Part shown: positions 18,030 to 29,050 of the stretch, piece by piece | How positions within the stretch are numbered: the stretch's first letter is position 1 | How the letters are laid out: the number at the start of each line of letters is the position of its first letter | NCBI RefSeq assembly: GCF_001570785.1 | Contig: NZ_BCSI01000003.1 | Coordinates: 62,001 to 126,000, forward strand | DNA: 64,000 nucleotides | Direction of reading: 5' to 3' | DNA from: Dermabacter hominis NBRC 106157 | GTDB lineage: Bacteria > Actinomycetota > Actinomycetes > Actinomycetales > Dermabacteraceae | Notes under the pieces: generated by a model | What the model saw: the letters and a program-made list of their open reading frames with translations, nothing else | Databases searched by the model: none | Told to the model about the DNA's origin: nothing | Translations under genes and position numbers: made by a program

Positions 18030-18445
18030 GCACCGCAGAAAAGAACCGCGCGTACAACAACGCACTGGTGCAAAAAGCGATCGTGAGCGCGGTGATCGTA
18101 GGTGCCGTCATCGCTGCCGTCGTTGTGCTCGTTGCCTGGATCGGCTTCGATCCGCTCGCCCGCAATGGCGCGATCGTCGGCGCTCTCCTCTCTCTCGTGG
18201 TGACGCTGCCCGCACTCATCGTCGCGTACTGGGGTATCGCTCAAAGCCCGCTCATCATGCTCGGGACGGTTGCGTGCACGTGGGGAGGCAAAATGCTCGC
18301 CCTCATCCTGTGTCTCATCCTGCTCAAAGGAGAGGCATGGCTCTCAATGCAATGGGTGGGAATTGCGCTTCTCTTCGGTGCCGTCGCCCCAATTGCGGTC
18401 GAAGGAGCGCTGCTCGCGCGAACCCGCCCGAAAATTGAGGTGTAA
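18026..18445 (+). CDS. AtpI-like small membrane protein
   Basis: This is a 139-residue protein with four hydrophobic segments (about residues 18-42, 50-68, 76-97 and 105-128). It overlaps the wecA-type gene by four bases and precedes atpB, the usual position of AtpI or its actinobacterial counterpart (Rv1303 in M. tuberculosis). AtpI is thought to help assemble the ATP synthase c-ring. Sequence similarity is weak, so the call rests on topology, size and place. Confidence 0.75.
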   Translation: MSTAEKNRAYNNALVQKAIVSAVIVGAVIAAVVVLVAWIGFDPLARNGAIVGALLSLVVTLPALIVAYWGIAQSPLIMLGTVACTWGGKMLALILCLILLKGEAWLSMQWVGIALLFGAVAPIAVEGALLARTRPKIEV

Positions 18446-18485
18446 GAGGTACCGACCTGAGCCAAAAGTCCGCCTCGTCCTCTGT

Positions 18486-18491
18486 TATATT
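18486..18491 (+). promoter_or_regulatory. Likely extended -10 promoter of the atp operon
   Basis: TATATT preceded by TGT forms an extended -10 element in the 185-base gap before atpB. It is one of very few AT-rich patches nearby. No good -35 is visible, as is common for extended -10 promoters. The leader to atpB would be about 130 bases. Confidence 0.5.
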
Positions 18492-18630
18492 GATTCAGAA
18501 TGCTGAGCGAATAGCGACGCAGCCTGCGCAGGTGCTGAATGCACGTGCATGGCGTGCAAACCGCCTCGAACAGATCGTCCCGTGCCCGTGGCTCGCGAAA
18601 CGCGCGCCGACAACTCTGGAGTAAGAGCAG

Positions 18631-19437
18631 TTGATTCCTAGCGAAACTTCGCGCCTTGTCGCTGAAGGTGGGCTGGATTTTCACACCCCTTCCCTCGCCG
18701 ACTTTTTCCCCGATGCGATTCTCTTTGCGGGCACTCCGTTTGAGTTCAACCGCATACAGCTCATTCGCCTCATCGTGGTCGTGGGATGCCTCGCGATCAC
18801 ATACGCAATCGCCTCTCGAGCCAAGGTTGTGCCGGGGCGCATCCAAAGCATCTTCGAGCTCTTCATGGGCTTCATTCGCGACAATGCGATCGAGCCCGTG
18901 CTCGGTAAGGCTAAGGGGCGCCGCTTCGCACCCATGCTCTACACGCTCTTCTTCCTCATCCTCGCGATGAACCTTGCCGGTGTGACCCCGGGCCTCAACC
19001 TCGCGGGCACCTCCGTGATCGGCATGCCATTCCTGCTGGCGATGTGGACCTTCGGCACCTACGTGTACTGCGGCATGAAGCAGCACGGCTTCCTCGGCTA
19101 CTTCAAACACGAAACCATGCCTCCGGGCGTGCCGAAGCCTGTGTACATCCTGCTCGCCCCGATCGAGTTTCTCCAGCTCGCCGTCGTGCGCTGGTTCTCG
19201 CTCACCGTGCGTCTTCTCGCCAACATGGTCGCGGGCCACATGATGCTCGTCGTGTTCATCTCCCTCTCGCAAGCGCTCCTGTTCTCAGGGACATGGCTCA
19301 TTGCCGCGACCCCCTTCGCGGGAGCTTTCGCACTCGGCATTTTCGGCTTCGAAATCTTCGTTGCCCTTCTGCAGGCCTTCATCTTCACAGTGCTTTCCGC
19401 CGTGTACATCAACATGGCGACGAGTGAAAGCCACTAA
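18631..19437 (+). CDS. atpB: ATP synthase F0 subunit a
   Basis: Subunit a forms the proton half-channels next to the c-ring. It is 268 residues with about six helices. The essential arginine lies in SLTVRLLANMVAGHMML. The start is TTG 18631, with GGAG about ten bases upstream; no ATG closer to the conserved part fits. It is the first gene of the atp operon proper. Confidence 0.95.
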   Translation: MIPSETSRLVAEGGLDFHTPSLADFFPDAILFAGTPFEFNRIQLIRLIVVVGCLAITYAIASRAKVVPGRIQSIFELFMGFIRDNAIEPVLGKAKGRRFAPMLYTLFFLILAMNLAGVTPGLNLAGTSVIGMPFLLAMWTFGTYVYCGMKQHGFLGYFKHETMPPGVPKPVYILLAPIEFLQLAVVRWFSLTVRLLANMVAGHMMLVVFISLSQALLFSGTWLIAATPFAGAFALGIFGFEIFVALLQAFIFTVLSAVYINMATSESH

Positions 19438-19531
19438 GGCGTCTAGATTTTTCCGATTTTCCACCCCGAGCTTCGGCTCACAACCGAAACCCTGCCCGGC
19501 AATGCGGCAGAAAACTGAAAGGAATACCCTC

Positions 19532-19762
19532 GTGGGCACCACCATCCTCGCTGAAATCAACGGCAACCTCTCCTCGCTCAGCTACGGCATCGCCGCTTTC
19601 GGCCCGGCCCTCGGCCTCGGCCTGATCGGTGCTAAGACCGTCGAGTCGATGGCGCGCCAGCCCGAGATCCGCGGTTCGCTCCAGACCACGATGCTTATCG
19701 CCATGGCGTTCGTCGAGATCATTGCGCTCCTCGCGGTTGTGACCGGCCTTCTCTTCTCCTGA
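19532..19762 (+). CDS. atpE: ATP synthase F0 subunit c
   Basis: This 76-residue proteolipid of the rotor ring has two helices joined by the polar loop ARQPEIRG. The proton-binding glutamate is in the second helix (MAFVEIIALLAVV). GTG 19532 is the start, with AAGGA eight bases upstream; a longer open frame begins inside atpB and is not used. Carboxylate spacing looks normal for an H+-type ring. Confidence 0.95.
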   Translation: MGTTILAEINGNLSSLSYGIAAFGPALGLGLIGAKTVESMARQPEIRGSLQTTMLIAMAFVEIIALLAVVTGLLFS

Positions 19763-19774
19763 GGTTAATTCCGA

Positions 19775-20317
19775 ATGTATCTGGCAAGTGGAGAAGGAGA
19801 GGTCAGCAAGTACGCCTTGCTGATCCCCGAGGTCCCCGACATTATTTGGAGTGCCGTCTTCATCCTCATCTTTGCCTTCGTATTCATGATGTTCGTGCTC
19901 CCGAAGATGAACGGGGCTCTCGACGAACGAGCAGCGAAGATCGAGGGAGGAATCCGTAAGGCGGAAGAGGCCCAGTACGAGGCCGATCGTCTCAAGGCAA
20001 TGCAGGAAAGCGAACTCGCTGCTGCACGCCGTGAAGCGGCAGAGATGCGCGAGAAGGCCCGAGAAGAGGGCACTCGCATCATCGAAGAGGCACGTACGCG
20101 CGCAAGCCTCGAGACCGAACGCATGATCGGTCTCGGCAAGCAGCAGATCGAAGCTGAACAGGCGCAGGCAAGCGCCGAGCTTCGCGGTGAGGTTGGCTCG
20201 CTCGCGAGTACCCTCGCCTCGAAGATCGTTGGCGAATCGCTCACCGATGATGAGCGTTCGCGCCGCGTGATCGATCGGTTCCTCGACGAGCTCGAATCGT
20301 CGACGGCGGCGAAGTAA
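19775..20317 (+). CDS. atpF: ATP synthase F0 subunit b
   Basis: This peripheral stalk protein of 180 residues has one N-terminal membrane helix (about 25-48, IIWSAVFILIFAFVFMMF). A long Glu/Ala/Arg-rich coiled coil follows and ends in SLTDDERSRRVIDRFLDEL. A single separate b and a separate delta exist here, unlike mycobacteria, where b and delta are fused. GAGG nine bases before the ATG is the likely ribosome-binding site. Confidence 0.94.
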   Translation: MYLASGEGEVSKYALLIPEVPDIIWSAVFILIFAFVFMMFVLPKMNGALDERAAKIEGGIRKAEEAQYEADRLKAMQESELAAARREAAEMREKAREEGTRIIEEARTRASLETERMIGLGKQQIEAEQAQASAELRGEVGSLASTLASKIVGESLTDDERSRRVIDRFLDELESSTAAK

Positions 20318-20331
20318 GGAAGGCACAGCAC

Positions 20332-21144
20332 ATGCGCGGAGTTTCCGCCAAGTCGCTCCAGAGCGTGCTACGGCGCGCAGCGGAGTCAACCTCGGCGAAC
20401 ACCCCCAGCACCGAGATCGCGAGCGAGCTCTTCGAAGCCGTGCGCGTCATTGACTCGAGCAACCAGCTCGTGCGCCTCATGAGCGACCCCGGTCGCGATG
20501 AGGACCTCAAGGCCGATGTCGTGCGGCGCCTTTTCGGCGGTCGCGTGAGCGAGGCCGCTCTCGAGGTCCTTCTTGAGGCCTCGCGGTGCACGTGGTCCGA
20601 GCAAAACCACCTCCTCGAGGGCATCGAGTTCGCGGGTGTTTCGCTCGTTCTCGATGAAGCTCGAGGGCGCGGCACGGCGCACGCCGTTGAAGAAGAACTC
20701 TTCCAGGTTGCGCGCCTCGTCGAGGACACCCCGGAGCTGTCCGAAGCATTCGACTCCAAGCGCGACGACGTCTCGGCGCGCGTAGGGATCATCGAACGTC
20801 TTCTGGGCGGCAAGGTGGATGAGGCAACCGTCTCACTCGCCGCGCAAGCGGTGAGCTTCGAGCCCGAAGCCAAGGTTCCCGCCCGTCTGCTCGAGTTCGC
20901 GAACTTCGCGAGCGCCGAACGCGACCGCCGCTCCGGCGTCGTGACAAGCGCGATCGCGTTGAGCCCCGAGCAGCAGGAACGCCTCACGCGCATCCTCTCC
21001 GCCCGTTACGGCGGCGAGCTGAGCCTGAATTACGAGATCGACCCGAGCGTGATTGGCGGCCTCCGCATCACGATCGGCGACGACCTCTACGACGCCACGA
21101 TCTTCGGCCGCGTTCGCGATGCTCGCGAACGCATTTCCGCCTAA
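20332..21144 (+). CDS. atpH: ATP synthase F1 subunit delta
   Basis: Subunit delta joins the peripheral stalk to the top of F1. At 270 residues it is longer than E. coli delta (177), as usual in actinobacteria, because of an extra N-terminal helical region. The conserved C-terminal end is GGLRITIGDDLYDATIFGRV. AAGGAAGG precedes the ATG at 20332, 14 bases after atpF. Confidence 0.93.
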   Translation: MRGVSAKSLQSVLRRAAESTSANTPSTEIASELFEAVRVIDSSNQLVRLMSDPGRDEDLKADVVRRLFGGRVSEAALEVLLEASRCTWSEQNHLLEGIEFAGVSLVLDEARGRGTAHAVEEELFQVARLVEDTPELSEAFDSKRDDVSARVGIIERLLGGKVDEATVSLAAQAVSFEPEAKVPARLLEFANFASAERDRRSGVVTSAIALSPEQQERLTRILSARYGGELSLNYEIDPSVIGGLRITIGDDLYDATIFGRVRDARERISA

Positions 21145-21215
21145 GAATCACCAACGAGAACACGTATCACCCCTCCCGGTACCGCCGGGAATGACCAAGA
21201 AGGAAGCGGAGCGCG

Positions 21216-22844
21216 ATGGCCGAGCTCACCATTCGTCCCGAAGACATCCGGGACGCTCTCGACACTGCGGTGTCGAATTACCAGCCCCAGAACGCAGGTC
21301 GCGAAGAAATCGGCCGCGTCACCGAATCAGCAGACGGCATTGCACGCGTCTCGGGCCTGCCGAACCTCATGGCAAACGAACTCGTGCGCTTCGAGGACGG
21401 CACGCTTGGCCTCGCTCTTAACCTTGAACTTCGCGAGGTCGGCGTCGTCGTGCTCGGTGAATTCACCGGCATTGAAGAAGGGCAGGAGGTGCGCCGCACC
21501 GGGGAGGTCCTTTCGGTCCCCGTTGGCGACGGCTACCTCGGCCGCGTCGTTGACCCGATGGGCCGCCCGATCGACGGCCTCGGCGAGATCGCGACGACCG
21601 GCCGCCGTGCCCTCGAACTTCAGGCCCCCGGCGTTATGCAGCGCAAGAGCGTGAAGGAGCCTCTCCAGACCGGCATCAAGGCCATCGACTCGATGACCCC
21701 GATCGGTCGCGGCCAGCGCCAGCTCATTATTGGCGACCGCCAGACCGGTAAGACCACGATCGCCGTCGATACGATCCTCAACCAGAAGGCCAACTGGGAA
21801 TCGGGCGACCCCGAACAGCAGGTGCGATGCATCTACGTCGCCGTCGGCCAGAAGGGCTCGACGATCGCCTCGGTGCGTGCGACCCTCGAGGAAAACGGCG
21901 CGCTCGAATACACGACCATCGTTGCGGCCCCCGCTTCCGATCCGGCCGGCTTCAAGTACATCGCGCCCTACGCGGGATCGGCGATCGGCCAGCACTGGAT
22001 GTATGAAGGCAAGCACGTCCTCATCGTGTTCGACGACCTGTCGAAGCAGGCCGAGGCCTACCGCGCCGTGTCGCTTCTTCTTCGCCGTCCGCCGGGCCGC
22101 GAGGCATACCCGGGCGACGTCTTCTTCCTCCACTCGCGTCTGCTCGAGCGCTGCGCAAAGCTCTCGGACGACATGGGCGGCGGCTCGATGACCGGTCTCC
22201 CGATCATCGAAACGAAGGCAAACGACGTCTCGGCGTACATTCCGACCAACGTCATTTCGATCACCGACGGCCAGTGCTTCCTCCAGTCGGATCTGTTCAA
22301 CGCGAACCAGCGCCCCGCAGTGGACGTCGGCATCTCGGTGTCGCGCGTTGGCGGCTCGGCCCAGACCAAGGCCATGAAGGGCGTCTCCGGTACCCTCAAG
22401 ATCTCGCTCGCGCAGTACCGCGACCTCGAGGCGTTCGCGATGTTCGCCTCGGATCTCGATGCCGCTTCGAAGCAGCAGCTTGCGCGCGGTGCTCGCCTGA
22501 CTGAGCTCCTCAAGCAGGGCCAGGCCAACCCCATGCCCATGGAGGAACAGGTTGTGTCGATCTGGGCCGGCACGCGCGGCAAGCTCGACGACATCGAAGT
22601 TGACGACATCCTCGAGTTCGAAGAGCGCCTGCACGAGTTCCTGCGCCACAATGGCACGATCCTCGAAACGATCCGCGAGACCAAGAAGTTCGCCCCGGAG
22701 ACCGAGGCGGAACTCGAGACCGTGATCGAGAACGTCAAGCGCGACTACTTCGCTGCAAAGCAGAAGGACGCCGTGTACGACAACACGGGCGTGATCGAAG
22801 ACGAGGACATCGAGCAAGAGTCGATCCTGAAGTCCTCCAAGTAG
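21216..22844 (+). CDS. atpA: ATP synthase F1 subunit alpha
   Basis: This is a non-catalytic nucleotide-binding subunit of 542 residues. Walker A is GDRQTGKT (about 171-178), and the signature [17 protein letters not shown] lies near 368. The C-terminal end is acidic. The ATG at 21216 follows GAAGGAAGCGGAG. Position and length are standard for the operon. Confidence 0.97.
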   Translation: MAELTIRPEDIRDALDTAVSNYQPQNAGREEIGRVTESADGIARVSGLPNLMANELVRFEDGTLGLALNLELREVGVVVLGEFTGIEEGQEVRRTGEVLSVPVGDGYLGRVVDPMGRPIDGLGEIATTGRRALELQAPGVMQRKSVKEPLQTGIKAIDSMTPIGRGQRQLIIGDRQTGKTTIAVDTILNQKANWESGDPEQQVRCIYVAVGQKGSTIASVRATLEENGALEYTTIVAAPASDPAGFKYIAPYAGSAIGQHWMYEGKHVLIVFDDLSKQAEAYRAVSLLLRRPPGREAYPGDVFFLHSRLLERCAKLSDDMGGGSMTGLPIIETKANDVSAYIPTNVISITDGQCFLQSDLFNANQRPAVDVGISVSRVGGSAQTKAMKGVSGTLKISLAQYRDLEAFAMFASDLDAASKQQLARGARLTELLKQGQANPMPMEEQVVSIWAGTRGKLDDIEVDDILEFEERLHEFLRHNGTILETIRETKKFAPETEAELETVIENVKRDYFAAKQKDAVYDNTGVIEDEDIEQESILKSSK

Positions 22845-22888
22845 TGGCGGATGTTCGAGAAATAGAACGTTAGTCACGAGGGAGAGAT

Positions 22889-23806
22889 ATGGGAGCCCAG
22901 CAAAGGGAATACAAGAAGCGGATCGGCTCCGCGAAGGGCATGAAGAAAATTTTTCAGGCCCAGGAAATGATCGCGGCTGCCCGAATCTCGAAGGCACACG
23001 CACGCGTGCAGGCCACGACCCCGTACGCGAAAGCGATTACGGACGCGATTGCCTCGGTCGTTCAGCACGCGGAGGAGACGAACCACCCGTTCCTCGAAGC
23101 GGATCGCACGTTCTCCAACCGCGTCGGTGTTCTCCTCATTACCTCGGATCGCGGCATGGCCGGTTCCTACTCGCCAAGCGCGATTCGCGAGGCCGAACAC
23201 CTCACGAATAAGCTGCGCGAAGAGGGCAAGCAGCCGGTCCTGTACGTCGTTGGCCGCAAGGGCGACTCGTACTACCGCTTCCGCAACCGACCCGCCGAAA
23301 AGTCGTGGATTGGCGTCAAAGAGGAAGACCTTCCGAAGCTCGGTCGCGAAATTTCGGCGCTCTTTCGCGAGGCACTCCTTGCGGAAGAGGTTGAGGAGCA
23401 CCTCGATGAGCTGTACGTCGTGGGGCACCGGTTCACGAATCGTTTCCGCCAGGATGTGAACGTCGTGCGCCTCGTCCCGTTGCAGTTGAGTGCCGACGGT
23501 GCCGAGAGCCGGTTGACCCGCCAGTACCCGCTGTACGAGTACACGCCGAGCGCCGATGAGGTGTTTGAGCAGCTCGTGCCGCGATACGTTGAATCGCGCA
23601 TCATCAATATTCTTCTGCAGTCGATCGCGTCGGAGCACGCGAGCAGGCAGAAGGCGATGAAGACCGCGACCGACAATGCGGAAACGCAGATTCAGAAGTT
23701 CACTCGCCTTGCGAACTCCGCTCGCCAGGCAGAGATCACGCAAGAAATTACGGAGATCGTGGGCGGAGCGGACGCCCTCAATGCCTCCGGCAGGAAAGAA
23801 CGCTGA
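22889..23806 (+). CDS. atpG: ATP synthase F1 subunit gamma
   Basis: The central rotor shaft has 305 residues. The N-terminal helix has KKRIGSAKGMKKIFQAQEMI and the C-terminal helix has RQAEITQEITEIVGGADAL, which together form the coiled coil inside the alpha-beta ring. GAGGGAGA stands just before the ATG. Confidence 0.96.
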   Translation: MGAQQREYKKRIGSAKGMKKIFQAQEMIAAARISKAHARVQATTPYAKAITDAIASVVQHAEETNHPFLEADRTFSNRVGVLLITSDRGMAGSYSPSAIREAEHLTNKLREEGKQPVLYVVGRKGDSYYRFRNRPAEKSWIGVKEEDLPKLGREISALFREALLAEEVEEHLDELYVVGHRFTNRFRQDVNVVRLVPLQLSADGAESRLTRQYPLYEYTPSADEVFEQLVPRYVESRIINILLQSIASEHASRQKAMKTATDNAETQIQKFTRLANSARQAEITQEITEIVGGADALNASGRKER

Positions 23807-25647
<1,841 letters not shown>

Positions 25648-25669
25648 GGGTCTTTCCTCTTCTCCGTGA

Positions 25670-25713
25670 AAAGCGGCCCCGCCAGCGCACCGTGTGTGCG
25701 GCGGGGCCGCTTT
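25670..25713 (+). terminator. Strong intrinsic terminator of the atp operon
   Basis: A perfect 14-bp stem (AAAGCGGCCCCGCC with GGCGGGGCCGCTTT) with an inner partly paired loop lies 22 bases after atpC. The stem ends AAA/TTT, so it can work in both directions, also for nagA, which converges from the right. Confidence 0.9.
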
Positions 25714-25774
25714 CCTGTGCCGTGTCTCCACGCGGCCGAATGCCGCCGTGCGAGAACGAAAAGAACGGGGCCGC

Positions 25775-26983
25775 TTAGGAGGCGTCGGAACTGAACCACT
25801 CACCCGCGTGCATGACCCGTTCGGCCTCGAGCCCCTCGGCGCTCACGAGTGCGAGGTCCGCGCGGGCGCCTTCACGGATCTCGCCGATGTCGTGGCGGCC
25901 GAGGACGCGTGCGGGGGTTGCGGTTGCGGCGAGAACAGCGCGCTCAAGCGACACGCCTGCCTCGAGGTGGGCGAAGCGCACGACATCGAGCAGGTGGGCG
26001 GTGCCTCCCGCGATCGCGCCGCCCTCGGTGAGGGTCGCGACGCCGTCTTTGACCGTGACGGGAAGCGAGCCGAGAACGTAGTCGCCGTCGGCCATTCCCG
26101 TCGCGGCCATCGCGTCGGTGATGAGCATGATGTGCCCGTCGGTGATGAGATCGAAGGTGTACCGCACGGTGTCGGCGGAGGTGTGGACACCGTCGGCGAT
26201 GAGCTCGGCGACGACCGTGCCGGCGGCGGCCTGGTCGATCGCGGCGAATGCAGGGCCGGCATCACGGTGATGGATGGGGCGCATCGCGTTGAACAGGTGG
26301 GTGGCGGTTGGTTTCGTGGAACGGGCGACGGGGCCGACGCTTGCGAGCTCCTCGTGTGCCTTCTGGATTGCGGTGACCATCTGTTCACCCGTGCAGTCTG
26401 TGTGGCCATAGCTCGGGAGGGCTCCGTGCGCGATTAGGGCCCGGGACACGCCGCCATCGAGGTCCGCTTCGGGGGCGATCGTCATCGTCGCGATCGTGCC
26501 GCCTCCCGCTTCAAGGAGCGCGAGAGTGCGCGCGGCGTCCCCCTCAGCGATGAACTGGGGGTCGTGAGCGCCCTTGCGAGCGTGGGAGATGAAAGGGCCC
26601 TCGAGGTGGATTCCCGCCAGTTCACCGGCCTCGACGAGGGACCGTAGCGCGCGCACCCTCGACATGAGCGTGTCCTGCGCGGCTGTCACGAGTGAGGCAA
26701 CGATGCTCGTCGTGCCGTGGGCGCGGTGCTCCGCGATCGCCGGCGCCGCTTGCGCCGGGTCCTCGGTATCGGGGAAGGAGAATCCGCCGCCGCCGTGGCA
26801 GTGGATGTCCACGAGCCCCGGGAGAATGAGGCCGTCGTGGCGCACGTGCTCATCGGCATTGAGCTCCGAGGGGAGTGCGCTCTCGGGCCCCGCGTACGTG
26901 ATTGTGTCGCCGTCGATAAGGATCGAGGCTTCGGAAAGGAAAGAGCCGGAGATAAAAGCGGTGCCGTCGATGCGTTGCGTCAT
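25775..26983 (-). CDS. nagA: N-acetylglucosamine-6-phosphate deacetylase
   Basis: NagA removes the acetyl group from GlcNAc-6-phosphate in amino-sugar and cell-wall recycling. It is an amidohydrolase of 402 residues. Motifs are the metal-site entry LVDIHCHGGGG (about 55-65), HLEGPFISHARKGAH, the histidine in GHTDCT, HLFNAMRPIHHRD, and the catalytic aspartate in LITDAMAATGM. The ATG follows the nucS stop with no base in between (TAAATG), so the two are co-transcribed. No nagB is in the window. Confidence 0.93.
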   Translation of the reverse strand: MTQRIDGTAFISGSFLSEASILIDGDTITYAGPESALPSELNADEHVRHDGLILPGLVDIHCHGGGGFSFPDTEDPAQAAPAIAEHRAHGTTSIVASLVTAAQDTLMSRVRALRSLVEAGELAGIHLEGPFISHARKGAHDPQFIAEGDAARTLALLEAGGGTIATMTIAPEADLDGGVSRALIAHGALPSYGHTDCTGEQMVTAIQKAHEELASVGPVARSTKPTATHLFNAMRPIHHRDAGPAFAAIDQAAAGTVVAELIADGVHTSADTVRYTFDLITDGHIMLITDAMAATGMADGDYVLGSLPVTVKDGVATLTEGGAIAGGTAHLLDVVRFAHLEAGVSLERAVLAATATPARVLGRHDIGEIREGARADLALVSAEGLEAERVMHAGEWFSSDAS

Positions 26984-27667
26984 TTAGAAGAGCCTCATTT
27001 CGGAGTTGTCGATTCCACGCAGTTCGTCGTAATCAAGGGTGAGGCATTCGAAGCCGCGGTCCTTTGCGAGGGTGCGTGCTTGCGGCTTGATTTCCTGTGC
27101 TGCAAACATGCCGGTCACGGGGGCGAGGAGCGGATCGCGATTGAGGAGTTCGACGTAGCGGGTGAGCTGCTCGACGCCGTCGATCTCACCGCGGCGCTTG
27201 ATTTCGATCGCGACCGTGCCACCTTCGGGGTTCTTCGCGAGGATGTCGACGGGCCCAATCGCGGTGGGGTATTCGCGGCGCACAAGCTTCCACCCTTCGC
27301 CGATGCTCGCCATGTTTTCGGCAAGAAGCGCTTGAAGATGCGCCTCGACTCCGGCCTTTTCGAGCCCTGGGTCGATGCCCAGGTCGTGGCTCATTTCCTC
27401 AATGATCTCGAATACCGTGATTTCGAGACTGTCGCCGGTCTTCTTATGCGTGACCTTCCACGTTTCGAGTGCATCCTCCGCGTCTGCGGGCTCGATTGTG
27501 AGCGAGCACGGAGGGGCCATCCAGTTGAGGGGCTTGTAGCTGCCGCCGTCGGAGTGCACGAGCACGCTTCCATCGGCTTTCACCATGAGGAGCCGGGGGG
27601 CCCGCGCGAGGTGCGCCGTTAGCCGCCCGACGTAATTGACAGAACATTCCGCTAGAACTAATCGCAC
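26984..27667 (-). CDS. nucS: Mismatch-specific endonuclease NucS (EndoMS)
   Basis: NucS cuts mismatched DNA and replaces MutS/MutL in actinobacteria. It has 227 residues: an N-terminal DNA-binding half, then a RecB-like nuclease with [20 protein letters not shown] (catalytic D, E and K) and QLTRYVELL. The C-terminus ends in [10 protein letters not shown], with a short hydrophobic tail of the sort used to bind the sliding clamp. The GTG start has TAGTCT six bases upstream and no ribosome-binding site, the pattern of a leaderless mRNA. It sits downstream of atpC, as is common in actinobacteria. Confidence 0.93.
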   Translation of the reverse strand: MRLVLAECSVNYVGRLTAHLARAPRLLMVKADGSVLVHSDGGSYKPLNWMAPPCSLTIEPADAEDALETWKVTHKKTGDSLEITVFEIIEEMSHDLGIDPGLEKAGVEAHLQALLAENMASIGEGWKLVRREYPTAIGPVDILAKNPEGGTVAIEIKRRGEIDGVEQLTRYVELLNRDPLLAPVTGMFAAQEIKPQARTLAKDRGFECLTLDYDELRGIDNSEMRLF

Positions 27668-27673
27668 TGGTAA

Positions 27674-27679
27674 AGACTA
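27674..27679 (-). promoter_or_regulatory. Possible -10 box for leaderless nucS mRNA
   Basis: TAGTCT (minus strand) is followed by six bases and then the nucS GTG, which is the usual spacing when transcription starts at the start codon. No clear -35 is visible. Confidence 0.4.
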
Positions 27680-27832
27680 CGCGATGGGTCTTTGAGTGCT
27701 CTTTACATGAAATGTTGACCTGCCCACTGCATCTTGTGGCCTTCAGCCCACCGCCGGGAAACTCCGCCAAAATGGGTGAGTACTGTTTTTGACAGCGTCG
27801 TAGACGTCGAATGAGCGAAAGGTCGTGTCCTC

Positions 27833-29050
27833 GTGCGAAAGTGGCTAGCGGGCGTCCTCATCCTCCTGGGTCTCGCGGGGCTTGCACTTGGATGGGCCGG
27901 CCAGACCGTGTGGGCGCCGAAGGAAAACCACACCGCGCGCGCGAGCTTTGAGAATCCCGGTGCAGCCGTGGTGATCAATCCTGGTGTGCTGTATGTGGGT
28001 GGAAAGAAAGGCACCGTGACGATTACGTCGAGCGGTGACTACTACATGATTTCCGCCCCAGAGGGCACCGTGAAGAGCTACCTCGAAAACTCGAAGTACA
28101 CGGCAATTACGGGCGCATCGAACTGGGCAACGCTCGCGACGAGCACCGAAAATACCGATAAGAAGGAGGGCACCGCCGGTATCCAGAACTCGGATCTGTG
28201 GACCGACATCAAGCCCAAGAAGACGGGCGAGTCCTTCACGATCGAAGACTGGTCGAAGGCGGAGCTCGACCCGAAGAAGCCACAGCCGTATCGCGCAATC
28301 CTCCTCGCTAACGATGGCGATGCCTCGACCATCACGAAGGTGGAGATCACGTGGCCGACCAACGCCACGAACGCGTGGACGCCCTATGCCTACGCTGCCG
28401 GCGCAGTGCTGCTCATCATCGGCCTCGTGCTGCTCTTGATCGCGCTCACGTCGCGCTCGCGATCCACGCACGACGACGTGCTTGAAGAAATGATGAGTGA
28501 GCGCCAGGCCCGCCAGCAGGAGGAGTCGGGGGAGTCCGACGCTGGCTCCGCCGCGGTCGACACGACAGACAACGAGGACGCTGCGACGGCGCGAACCGAC
28601 GCACAGAGCGAAGATACGATCCGCGAATCCGGCAGCGGCGAGAGCGACGAGGCAACAGAAGCCCCCGAAGGTAGGGGCTCGCGTCGTGCGCAGGCTGCCG
28701 TCGGAACCGTGAGCGTGAGCGAAACGGAACCGGCTACCGCGAAAGAGCCGGTCGGCGATGCCGAGCCAGCCGAGCAAGCCGAACCCGCACCGGGAGTGCC
28801 GCGGGAAGCCGCAGACGCTCGCCCGGCTCACGACGACGTGGACACCCCCGCCACCGTCGCGCGTAAGGGACGCCGCCGCGGTACTCCCGACGATGTGACC
28901 GACCGACTCAAAGCGCTCGAGCTTGAGAACCACGAGACGGGCGGCAGCGGCGTGAGCACTCGGCATGGGCGCAGGCGCGCCGCCGACGGTTCTGACGCCA
29001 CGACAACAATGACCGACCCCATCGCGACGCGAATCGAGGAGGAACGATGA
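27833..29050 (+). CDS. Membrane protein with acidic C-terminal tail, unknown function
   Basis: I do not recognise a named family. It is a 405-residue protein. An N-terminal helix (about residues 5-24) precedes an extracellular, Thr/Ser-rich domain (about 28-180), and a second helix lies at about 184-204 (AAGAVLLIIGLVLLLIAL). A roughly 200-residue cytoplasmic tail rich in Glu, Ala, Asp and Ser follows, likely disordered, ending in short basic patches (RKGRRR, RHGRRR). GTG 27833 is the start, with GAAAGG ten bases upstream. Its stop overlaps the lipoprotein gene by four bases (ATGA), suggesting a joint envelope role. Confidence 0.72.
   Translation: MRKWLAGVLILLGLAGLALGWAGQTVWAPKENHTARASFENPGAAVVINPGVLYVGGKKGTVTITSSGDYYMISAPEGTVKSYLENSKYTAITGASNWATLATSTENTDKKEGTAGIQNSDLWTDIKPKKTGESFTIEDWSKAELDPKKPQPYRAILLANDGDASTITKVEITWPTNATNAWTPYAYAAGAVLLIIGLVLLLIALTSRSRSTHDDVLEEMMSERQARQQEESGESDAGSAAVDTTDNEDAATARTDAQSEDTIRESGSGESDEATEAPEGRGSRRAQAAVGTVSVSETEPATAKEPVGDAEPAEQAEPAPGVPREAADARPAHDDVDTPATVARKGRRRGTPDDVTDRLKALELENHETGGSGVSTRHGRRRAADGSDATTTMTDPIATRIEEER

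Noticed and set aside
21327-23003. Long antisense open frame of 558 codons opposite atpA
   Set aside because: It mirrors the well-conserved atpA sequence; composition is typical of an antisense shadow.
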